Below are positions 1-5,651 of a DNA stretch of 5,651 nucleotides, piece after piece. The stretch comes from an uncultured Prevotella sp. (GTDB lineage Bacteria; Bacteroidota; Bacteroidia; Bacteroidales; Bacteroidaceae), in contig CALBYK010000057.1 in assembly GCA_937889855.1 (NCBI GenBank), positions 1-5,651 of the forward strand. Reading direction: 5' to 3'. Position 1 is the stretch's first letter; each line of letters begins with the position of its first letter. The notes under the pieces are model-generated. The model was not told the DNA's origin, did no database searches, and was given only the letters and a program-made list of their open reading frames with translations. The position numbers were made by a program, and so were the translations under genes.

Positions 1-1963
1 ACGAAAGGCGGAAGGATGGGGACTGGTGGATGTCAACGGTAAGGAAGTGACTGCCTTCGACTTCAAGCAGATAAACGCCCACTACAACAATGGCTACGTG
101 GCAATCAACTCCGAGGGGAAACGTGGCTTCATGACCGATGACGGCACGTTCACTCTGTCGAAAAAGCAATACGCCGGTGGTATGCGCACGCGATATAAGG
201 AGGTGCGCGTGTTTCATGGCGGCATTGCCCCTGCCCTGACGTGGAATGACCGGTGGATTTTCATTGATGAGCAGCGCAACCGCGTGAATGAATATGAGTA
301 CGCAAGTATGGACACCGTGCTGAGAGGCGGGCTATACAGCATAGGACGCCTTGCACCAGGCGAACATCTCTACTCGGCAGCCACCTACGAAGGCAAGCCT
401 ATCATTGACGAGTGGTATGACTCCCCGCTGCACTTTGAGGGCGGACTTGCCATTTGCTCCAAGAAACATCTCGACGAAAACGGGCAGGAAGTGGTCATTC
501 CAGGCAGCGGACAGCCTCTCTACGACTATGGCATTCTGCGCAGCGACGGCACTTATCTGTTTGCCATGGACTACAACTATATCCACTGGAACGACTACAA
601 GGACAAGGACTGCTGGTTTGCCGAGGACTCAAAGGCTTGCTATCTGCTTTACTCCGACGGTACGCGACGTGTCTACGACAAGAGCAAGGCCGTAAGACGC
701 TGGAACGACTTGGCTTTCATCCCCAAAAGCGAATACAACAATTATATACCAGAGAGTGAGATATTGACCGCATATGAACCGGAGATTGTTGCCGAGCGGC
801 ATCTTAAAGTTTTCAACAAGGAAAAATTCGAGAATGCTATCGACACATACACTGGTTGTGGCTTCAAGCCGCTACAATTCTACTACCGCGACACCGACGC
901 CACTTTCGACGTGAAGACTCTCTACAAACGCGGCAGAGTGTTGCGTGCCGGCAGTTTTCTTGAAGCCACACAAAAGCTAAGGCGCCCAATGCACCGCGTG
1001 CGCTTTATGATTGCCGCCCTAAGGCTTTTCTCCGTGGAAACTTACATGAGCGAATGTCACTTCAGCAAGAATCCTCTGCCGTTCAAGGAAAATATTATCC
1101 ACCGCAACTCTTACTTCGTCGTGGCCGACGTGTATGAGTATGCCGGAAAGACACAAATTCTGCTGATAAACATTCCACATGGCGCATGGGTGTTAGGCAA
1201 GGCTAATGGCTATCTTTTCCGCAACATTCCGAACAGCAGTCCCGTATACGGTCTGTCGCTGAAAGACTACGCGCGGATGGATTTCCGCGAGAAGATGAGC
1301 GAGTCCGTGCATGGACACTCGCTCGACGAAGAATGGAACACAAGCATGCACCAACCTGTCGGACTCGACAGCAATATGCAGCCAGTAAGTATGGAGAAGG
1401 ACGAAACTATAGGCGACGACGACCTTTGGCACACACAGACCATACACTCAACACGTATGGATGAAATATCATTCGACATCTTCTACAAAATCATCTCTTA
1501 CGACAAGGACAACGAGTGGCAAGACAACTATTTCATCCGACGGCAGGACAATGCCCTGAAGATTGTTGTCGGTGACATCAACCGCATGAGGGTTGACTGT
1601 GTAGTGGTATTCGACGGCACGCAATCGCTGAATGCCACTGACGACAGCGACAATGTGCCCTACTCATACGCAATACATAGCACCCTCCCTGAGTGGAAGG
1701 GCAAGAGCAGCGACTATATAAAAGACTTGCGCCATTCTCTCGACAACGTGTTCCGCACGGCTGCTGAAAACAAGCTGAATAGTATTGCTCTACCAGGCAA
1801 CTTGTTCTGTGCCGAGATTGCGCAGACGAAAATTGCGAAAACTGTCATCGACACCTGTGATAAGTACCTAAGGACAGAGAAGATTACGGGCGACATATAT
1901 ATATGCTGCGACGGCAAGCAGGAGGCTGATGTGATTACAAACGAAATTAATAAGCACGAATAA
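1..1963 (+). CDS. WG-repeat protein with C-terminal macro-like domain (5' end outside window)
   Basis: The reading frame is already open at base 2 and reads EGWGLVDVNGKEV, a typical WG repeat, so the gene starts upstream; the GTG at 26 is not the start. 653 residues are visible. Residues 1 to about 225 carry degenerate WG-type beta repeats (GWGLVDVNGKEV at 5-16, GKRGFMTDDGTF at 39-50, then WIFIDEQ, YGILRSDG and YLLYSDG). Residues about 230-510 match no family I recognise. From about residue 519 (base 1556) the protein resembles a macro domain: LKIVVGDI, then YAIHSTLP, a YIKDLRHSLDNVFRTA helix, NSIALP, and a helix ending CDKYL. Macro domains bind or hydrolyse ADP-ribose derivatives, but the usual NAAN motif and glycine-rich loop are missing here, so enzymatic activity is doubtful. 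No membrane segment is visible. It lies 28 nt upstream of a DUF262 gene on the same strand, probably in one operon. WG assignment is firm, the macro assignment moderate, and the function unknown. Confidence 0.85.
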   Translation, partial: RKAEGWGLVDVNGKEVTAFDFKQINAHYNNGYVAINSEGKRGFMTDDGTFTLSKKQYAGGMRTRYKEVRVFHGGIAPALTWNDRWIFIDEQRNRVNEYEYASMDTVLRGGLYSIGRLAPGEHLYSAATYEGKPIIDEWYDSPLHFEGGLAICSKKHLDENGQEVVIPGSGQPLYDYGILRSDGTYLFAMDYNYIHWNDYKDKDCWFAEDSKACYLLYSDGTRRVYDKSKAVRRWNDLAFIPKSEYNNYIPESEILTAYEPEIVAERHLKVFNKEKFENAIDTYTGCGFKPLQFYYRDTDATFDVKTLYKRGRVLRAGSFLEATQKLRRPMHRVRFMIAALRLFSVETYMSECHFSKNPLPFKENIIHRNSYFVVADVYEYAGKTQILLINIPHGAWVLGKANGYLFRNIPNSSPVYGLSLKDYARMDFREKMSESVHGHSLDEEWNTSMHQPVGLDSNMQPVSMEKDETIGDDDLWHTQTIHSTRMDEISFDIFYKIISYDKDNEWQDNYFIRRQDNALKIVVGDINRMRVDCVVVFDGTQSLNATDDSDNVPYSYAIHSTLPEWKGKSSDYIKDLRHSLDNVFRTAAENKLNSIALPGNLFCAEIAQTKIAKTVIDTCDKYLRTEKITGDIYICCDGKQEADVITNEINKHE

Positions 1964-2346
1964 GGAAACAAAACTTAAATCTGCATACAGCATGAACAAT
2001 CTGACGTTAGCTATAACAACAATTGGCGATCTTTTGTTGAAAAACAAAATATCACGTGACAAGGATGGCAAGCCAATAGACAATATAAATCTTAAAATAC
2101 CCGAATATCAGAGGCCATATAAATGGACTGCACGCAATGCGATACAGTTGCTTGACGATATTATCGAAGCAAAGAACGACAACAAAGAAGTGTATCGTGT
2201 TGGCACATTAATATTACACAAAGAAACGGACAGCAATGGCAATAAGACGCACAATATTGTTGACGGGCAACAGCGAACCATCACATTCTCGCTTCTACTT
2301 TACGCACTTTATGAGAATGAAGAACAAACGGAGAAACCTACAATAA

Positions 2347-2369
2347 GACCTAATGAACCAACAGGTTTT
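2347..2369 (+). other. Frameshift interval in the first DUF262 gene
   Basis: The upstream frame closes at TGA 2370-2372. The downstream frame has its last stop at TAA 2344-2346, so the single-base change must lie between them. The net effect is one extra base (or two missing) relative to an intact frame. A run of five T at 2366-2370 is one likely place: removing one T gives TGFDNSF. A change near 2347-2351 would instead give LMNQQVFDN, which also resembles the family at this position, so the exact site is not fixed. Confidence 0.7.
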
Positions 2370-3255
2370 TGACAACTCATTCAGCCGTCACAACATACCC
2401 AACAACCTAAACACATTTAAGCGCAGGACACAAAAGAACACCAACAATGGCGACGACACCGACTTCAAAAGAGAAATGAAGCGTCTACGTGAATTTATTG
2501 AAAATCAATGCGAACTGATTGTTGTGATAACGGATGATTTGTCGGAAGCGTTTCAATTCTTCGATTCTCAAAACGCCAGAGGGAAAGCCCTGTATCCCCA
2601 CGACCTACTGAAAGCATATCACCTGCGTGAGATGAGCGATTTAGACAATAATAAAGTAGAGCGGATAGTTATGGAATGGGAAAAGATTCCACAACATGAG
2701 TTGGCATCGTTCTTTGGCGACTACCTTTATCGCGTGAAAGAATGGATTAACGGGAACTGGGCTTATCGTCTCAGCGAGCATAACATCTACAAGTTTAAAG
2801 GCATAACAAAAACTGCGCATACCCCATATGCACAGTTCTACAAGAGTGCGTTCTCGTATGCAGTACTTATCAACTCGTCGGCAATGCCTTTCGTTACCGG
2901 GACGAGAGCAATCAATGCCTTTCAATTAAACACGCCTATTATTGCGGGAAAGCCATTCTTCGACTACACAAATCATTATTACAATATACTTAAAGACATT
3001 AAAGACAACAGCCAATACGAGGGCTTCTATATCAAAGGAAACATAATCGTGAAAACGCTCGACCGGTATTTCAACAAAGGCGTAGGCAACAGAATCTCAC
3101 GATTGCTCTTCGACACTGCCTTGTTGCTATATATCGACAGATTCTGCCCTGCCACATATCCAACTAAAGTTGACACCGACTTATTTGAGCAGTTCGTTAC
3201 TCTCGCATTTATTTGGGCATATTCACTACGTGCACAATATTACCACTTAGGATGG

Positions 3256-3258
3256 TAA
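3256..3258 (+). other. Premature in-frame TAA stop in the first DUF262 gene
   Basis: The frame reads QYYHLGW, TAA, then SAQNYVLERCDK without any change of frame and stays open for 87 more codons. The following segment is best read as the C-terminal end of the same protein, not as a new gene: its only start candidate is a TTG at 3277. A CAA to TAA change is the simplest explanation. TAA also ends the WG gene and the second DUF262 gene here, so it is not a reassigned codon. Confidence 0.7.
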
Positions 3259-3530
3259 TCAGCGCAAAATTATGTATTGGAGAGATGCGACAAAAGCATT
3301 ATCAATTCTCTGAACATATATAAATTTATAGCAGATTCAGATACACCAATTTCACTTTTGAGTAACTTGGCCGATAAATTGAGTCCGTTGTCACCAAACG
3401 ACATATATGATAATGTAAAGAAAGGAATTGAAGAAAAGACTATTGAGAAGAAAGACCCGGATGATGTGTTCTGCAACTACCTACACTTCTTCAAGGCAAA
3501 CACATTCTACACTGAATAAAGACAAAGATT

Positions 3531-4121
3531 ATGGAAAAAACTCTACCGCTCGAAGAACAGTCTATATATCAAGTATATCTTGAAAGTCAAGAGGCAAAGA
3601 CATATATGATACCTGTATACCAGCGCAACTATGCATGGGAAGAGGACGAAATCACGGTATTGATGAAGGATGTATATGACTCTTTCAGGAAAAATCCGAA
3701 AAATACTTACTACATCGGCACTAGTGACTTTGAACTTGAGCCATTCAACAATTTCTACTTCTCCCGTACACGCAAGTCATTAGAACATTTCTATCCACAG
3801 GCAAAGGCTGGAGATGGCAGGTATTTAAGTTCTAACGACATTAACTGCTTTGGCAACTTTGCTATGATTAGTGCCGAAGCTAACAGCTCTGGCTCAAACT
3901 GGGACCCTAAAACAAAGCTCGACCATTACAGCGACCGAAAAGCCGACCAAGTAAGTGTAGGGTCGCTGAAGTTCAAAATAATGATGCAGATTTGCCAAGA
4001 CAACCACAAAGCTATGCTCAATGGTGAAATAGACAGAAAAACTGGTATGGAATGGAATGCGGACGATATGCAAGCACACCAGCGAAAGGTGCTTGACCTC
4101 ATCATTAGGGATGCGCTTTAA
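3531..4121 (+). CDS. Internally deleted DUF262-DUF1524 (GmrSD-like) protein, 196 aa
   Basis: The N-terminus is a DUF262 start: IPVYQRNYAW at residues 27-36 and YYIGT at 60-64. The sequence then jumps directly to a C-terminal DUF1524-like His-Me-finger (HNH) nuclease region: SRTRKSLEHFYPQ (78-90, first His at 86), FGNFAMIS (107-114), an Asn-rich NSSGSNWDPKTK (118-129), a SLKFKIMM strand/helix, and W..DDM..H near the end. The DGQQR motif and the whole middle of DUF262 are absent, while related full-length proteins are typically about three times longer. The simplest reading is an in-frame deletion with its junction near base 3723. The ORF itself is open from ATG to TAA, so a short protein could still be made, but it lacks the nucleotide-binding core expected for restriction activity. 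It starts 11 nt after the end of the broken DUF262 gene, as expected for the second gene of a pair. I see no strong ribosome binding site. Confidence 0.8.
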   Translation: MEKTLPLEEQSIYQVYLESQEAKTYMIPVYQRNYAWEEDEITVLMKDVYDSFRKNPKNTYYIGTSDFELEPFNNFYFSRTRKSLEHFYPQAKAGDGRYLSSNDINCFGNFAMISAEANSSGSNWDPKTKLDHYSDRKADQVSVGSLKFKIMMQICQDNHKAMLNGEIDRKTGMEWNADDMQAHQRKVLDLIIRDAL

Positions 4122-4126
4122 TTCAC

Positions 4127-4165
4127 AAGCAAGGCCTTCTTTGAAATTTCTGGAAGGTCTTGCTT
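4127..4165 (+). terminator. Hairpin terminator after the DUF262 block
   Basis: The arms AAGCAAGGCCTTC (4127-4139) and GAAGGTCTTGCTT (4153-4165) form a 13-bp stem with a single G-U pair and a 13-nt loop. It begins 5 nt after the stop of the plus-strand gene and lies between two convergent genes. Only a weak T-rich stretch follows, not a clean T-run. On the minus strand the G-U becomes a C-A mismatch, so the stem is better for plus-strand transcripts, but it could also stop minus-strand transcription, since the EEP gene ends at 4178. Confidence 0.65.
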
Positions 4166-4177
4166 ATGTTCAATATC

Positions 4178-4834
4178 TTATATTTCAACCATCAAAGGCA
4201 CATGGTCGCTCATTCTGTCGCTTTCATCCCAAGAATATAGTTTGTAATCCTTCACTTCTGCATTTGTGAAAGCATAATCAATAAAGAAAGGGGCTGATTC
4301 CTTATACTGATGATAATATGTAGGTCTCTGTTCCTTTCCTATCTCTTCCTTACAAAAAGAATGGTGAGCAGACGACAGATTATGATCATTCATCCATTGA
4401 AAGACAGGATTGGAGTTTTTGCTGTTCGATATGATGTTGTAATCACCTATTATAACAGTAGTGTAGCGAGCTATTTCACATTTATACGCTTTCAATATTG
4501 AAAGGCATATATCAATGTAAGAGTCTGTCCTGTTCCTTTTGGTCGGCCAAATGGCAAGCAACAAATACTTTTCATCTATTATTATAGGAAGCGCATACCG
4601 CAAGTCTTTGTCGTACCAATCAGCAAGCTCACATTTATGTTCTTCTCCAATTATCACTCCTAATCCCTTGGTGGCGAAATCGCCCGTCCAAAAGAATCGG
4701 TATCCCTTTGGCACTATTATATTTTCACTATTTCCACATTCTGGAATCACAAATGCATCAATGTCCTGATGTTCCAAAAGCCAGTCTATCTTTTCTTGCT
4801 TGCACCAAGAAATATTATAAGACATTATCTTCAT
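4178..4834 (-). CDS. Endonuclease/exonuclease/phosphatase (EEP) family hydrolase
   Basis: The 218-residue protein shows the EEP (DNase I/exonuclease III-like) motifs in the correct order, counted from ATG at 4832-4834: SYN at 5-7, the metal-ligand Glu in VIPECG (E32), KGLGVI at 56-61, IIGDYNI at 128-134 (D131, N133), IDYAFTN at 185-191, and SDHVP at 209-213. These enzymes cleave phosphodiester or phosphomonoester bonds using a divalent metal; the substrate (DNA, RNA, lipid or nucleotide) cannot be told from sequence. The frame also permits a TTG start at 4849, but MKIMSYN is the usual N-terminus of the fold, so I chose the ATG. At this length it has little more than the core domain, with no signal peptide or membrane segment. 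It follows the PD-(D/E)XK gene by 39 nt on the same strand and may be co-transcribed with it. It is noticeably AT-rich: a hand count of bases 4441-4500 gives 19 G+C of 60. Confidence 0.85.
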   Translation of the reverse strand: MKIMSYNISWCKQEKIDWLLEHQDIDAFVIPECGNSENIIVPKGYRFFWTGDFATKGLGVIIGEEHKCELADWYDKDLRYALPIIIDEKYLLLAIWPTKRNRTDSYIDICLSILKAYKCEIARYTTVIIGDYNIISNSKNSNPVFQWMNDHNLSSAHHSFCKEEIGKEQRPTYYHQYKESAPFFIDYAFTNAEVKDYKLYSWDESDRMSDHVPLMVEI

Positions 4835-4870
4835 GTCGCTTTCATTCAACTTTCAAAAACATTGCGTTCT

Positions 4871-4893
4871 GGATTATCCTTCCTTGATAATCC
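4871..4893. repeat. Inverted repeat spanning the end of the PD-(D/E)XK gene
   Basis: GGATTATC (4871-4878) and GATAATCC (4886-4893) are perfect 8-bp inverted arms around a 7-nt loop. The hairpin includes the last codons and the TAA stop of the minus-strand gene and lies just upstream of the EEP gene. It could be a weak or intragenic terminator, or an RNA processing or stability hairpin between two co-transcribed genes. No T-run follows directly; a TTTTT occurs 14-18 nt beyond the stem in the minus direction. Chance is also possible. Confidence 0.35.
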
Positions 4894-5651
4894 AGTCGCC
4901 AATAGTGCGCTGTGTGCTGTCGTAGTTGACACCTATCTTGAAGAGACGCTTGCCGTCGGCAGAGTAAGGTATCAGATAGCCTTTCTCGTCTATCTGCCTA
5001 ACGGCTTCCTCGGCGGAACCGTCAAACTTCAGTTCGAACACATAGACCGCGTCCGGCATGTGGACCACGGCATCAGCACGGCCTACCGCGCTGTCCTCCT
5101 CCACCGTCATATAGGCTCCCATCAGATTGAAGATGAGATAGAACACCGTCTGGAAGTCACGCTCGTTTTTGTTGGACAAGCGGTTGGAGATACTGGCGAG
5201 ATAGGCCTTCAGGCGAACCATTGCGTCCTCCAGGTCGTCATCGTAGAGCTTCTCGAGGAAATCGCCCACCAGACTGCTGTTATCCAACTGAATAGGCGAT
5301 AGATAGTTGGGTGCAAGACTCTTCAACATACCTATCTTCACCTCCTTGTTGGGATATTCCAAGGTGTAGCGGTGAAGTATAGGGTTATACTTCTTGATGG
5401 TGAGATAGCCGCTCTGGTAGAGTATCGGCAGGGCGGTGGTCATCTGTTCGGGCGACACGTCGAAGTCGTCCACATCGCAACTTTTCTTCTCGATGTCCAT
5501 CACGTTGACGTGATAATGGCGCAAAGTCTTGATGAGGTAGCTTGGCGTGCCCGAGCCAAACCAATAAGGGGCTATTTTCTGCGCATTCAACGCCCTGATC
5601 AAGCTGAACGGATTGAACACGTCCTCTGACTTCTCACTGAAATGATAGCCG
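4874..5651 (-). CDS. AAA-ATPase-like / PD-(D/E)XK nuclease protein, C-terminal part (5' end outside window)
   Basis: The frame is open to the right edge and reads GYHFSEKSED before the GTG at 5620, which matches the inner part of the family, so the gene starts beyond the window. 258 residues are visible. The first ~60 (VFNPFSLIRAL, YWFGSGTPSYLI) are the end of the AAA-ATPase-like domain (PF09820 type). The last ~100 are the PD-(D/E)XK nuclease-like domain (PF08011/DUF1703 type): NERDFQ, then GRADAVV (Asp codon at 5072-5074), VYVFELKFDG (Glu at 5033-5035 and Lys at 5027-5029 of the E-x-K motif), and the signature tail QIDEKGYLIPYSADGKRLFKIGVN. The catalytic D...ExK set is intact. These proteins are strongly amplified in Bacteroidales; their role is not settled, with nuclease activity inferred from the fold. 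The gene has G+C near 50 per cent (31 of 60 in 4981-5040), higher than the EEP gene that follows it. Confidence 0.9.
   Translation of the reverse strand, partial: GYHFSEKSEDVFNPFSLIRALNAQKIAPYWFGSGTPSYLIKTLRHYHVNVMDIEKKSCDVDDFDVSPEQMTTALPILYQSGYLTIKKYNPILHRYTLEYPNKEVKIGMLKSLAPNYLSPIQLDNSSLVGDFLEKLYDDDLEDAMVRLKAYLASISNRLSNKNERDFQTVFYLIFNLMGAYMTVEEDSAVGRADAVVHMPDAVYVFELKFDGSAEEAVRQIDEKGYLIPYSADGKRLFKIGVNYDSTQRTIGDWIIKEG

Larger units (their letters stand above)
1992..3519 (+). pseudogene. DUF262 (GmrSD-like) gene, broken by a frameshift and an in-frame stop
   Basis: Three ORF pieces join into one DUF262 protein of about 508 residues. Piece one (1992-2372, ATG start) holds the family signatures IPEYQRPYKW (residues 36-45) and IVDGQQRT (89-96), the ParB/Srx-like nucleotide-binding core of GmrSD-type restriction proteins. 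It ends at TGA 2370-2372, and the sequence continues one frame over with DNSFSRHNI, FQFFDSQNARGK and PHDLLKAYHLR, all typical of the rest of DUF262. That frame stops at TAA 3256-3258 (GW*SAQNYVL) and then stays open to 3519 with similar-looking sequence, so the TAA probably replaces a Gln codon (CAA). I see no HNH motif in its tail; the next gene carries one, fitting two-gene arrangements of a DUF262 protein followed by a DUF262-DUF1524 protein. Intact relatives would act in the cytoplasm against modified or foreign DNA. With two separate lesions a functional product is unlikely, though sequencing error could explain the frameshift alone. Confidence 0.85.

Noticed and set aside
26..28. GTG start codon for the WG-repeat gene.
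   Set aside because: The frame is open upstream and encodes the first half of a WG repeat, so the start lies outside the window.
1964..1991. Promoter for the DUF262 gene in the gap after the WG gene.
   Set aside because: The gap is 28 nt and shows no Bacteroidota-type -33/-7 pair (TTTG and TAnnTTTG), so co-transcription is more likely.
2364..2373. TTT TGA C resembles the prfB (RF2) +1 programmed frameshift site CTT TGA C, which would rescue the first DUF262 gene.
   Set aside because: The direction of shift fits, but no strong Shine-Dalgarno-like stimulator precedes it, the shift could equally lie upstream near 2347-2351, and a second lesion (TAA 3256) would still break the gene. Ordinary mutation is simpler.
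3277..3519. Separate small gene of about 80 residues.
   Set aside because: It begins with TTG, is in the same frame as the preceding DUF262 piece across a single TAA, and fits as that protein's C-terminal end.
4769..5302. Plus-strand open frame of 177 codons opposite the PD-(D/E)XK gene.
   Set aside because: It is antisense to a gene with clear catalytic motifs and shows no recognisable family; it is a shadow of that coding sequence.
5618..5620. GTG start codon (minus strand) for the PD-(D/E)XK gene.
   Set aside because: The frame continues to the window edge with family-typical residues (GYHFSEKSED), so this is an internal Val.

Overview
The window looks like accessory chromosome from a member of the Bacteroidota, most likely the Bacteroidales (Bacteroides or Prevotella-like). 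I infer this from the gene families, especially the AAA-ATPase-like/PD-(D/E)XK protein that is multicopy in that order, from the paired DUF262 genes, and from the lack of clear Shine-Dalgarno sequences before the starts. Both ends of the window cut through a gene.

Layout. Plus strand, 1-4121: the C-terminal part of a large WG-repeat protein that ends in what reads as a divergent macro domain. After 28 nt comes a DUF262 (GmrSD-like) gene that is broken by a frameshift and an in-frame stop. After 11 nt comes a second DUF262 gene, which keeps its first ~64 codons and its C-terminal HNH-type (DUF1524-like) part but lacks everything between. A hairpin at 4127-4165 closes this block. Minus strand, 5651-4178: the C-terminal part of an AAA-ATPase-like/PD-(D/E)XK nuclease protein, then a small endonuclease/exonuclease/phosphatase (EEP) family hydrolase that converges on the DUF262 block. 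No gene-free stretch exceeds 60 bases.

How the genes fit together. The three plus-strand genes are tightly spaced and probably formed one transcription unit. Intact DUF262/DUF1524 proteins of the GmrSD type are nucleotide-dependent, modification-directed restriction enzymes. A WG-repeat/macro protein placed directly upstream would be a natural accessory or sensor, but that is inference. Both nuclease genes look damaged in independent ways, so this copy is probably a decaying defence locus rather than a working one. The two minus-strand genes add two further nuclease-superfamily proteins. By eye, the DUF262 and EEP genes are more AT-rich than the genes at either end, which suggests a mosaic history.

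The best lead is the WG-repeat/macro-like fusion and its linkage to the DUF262 pair. Whether this is a recurrent system needs intact homologous loci for comparison.
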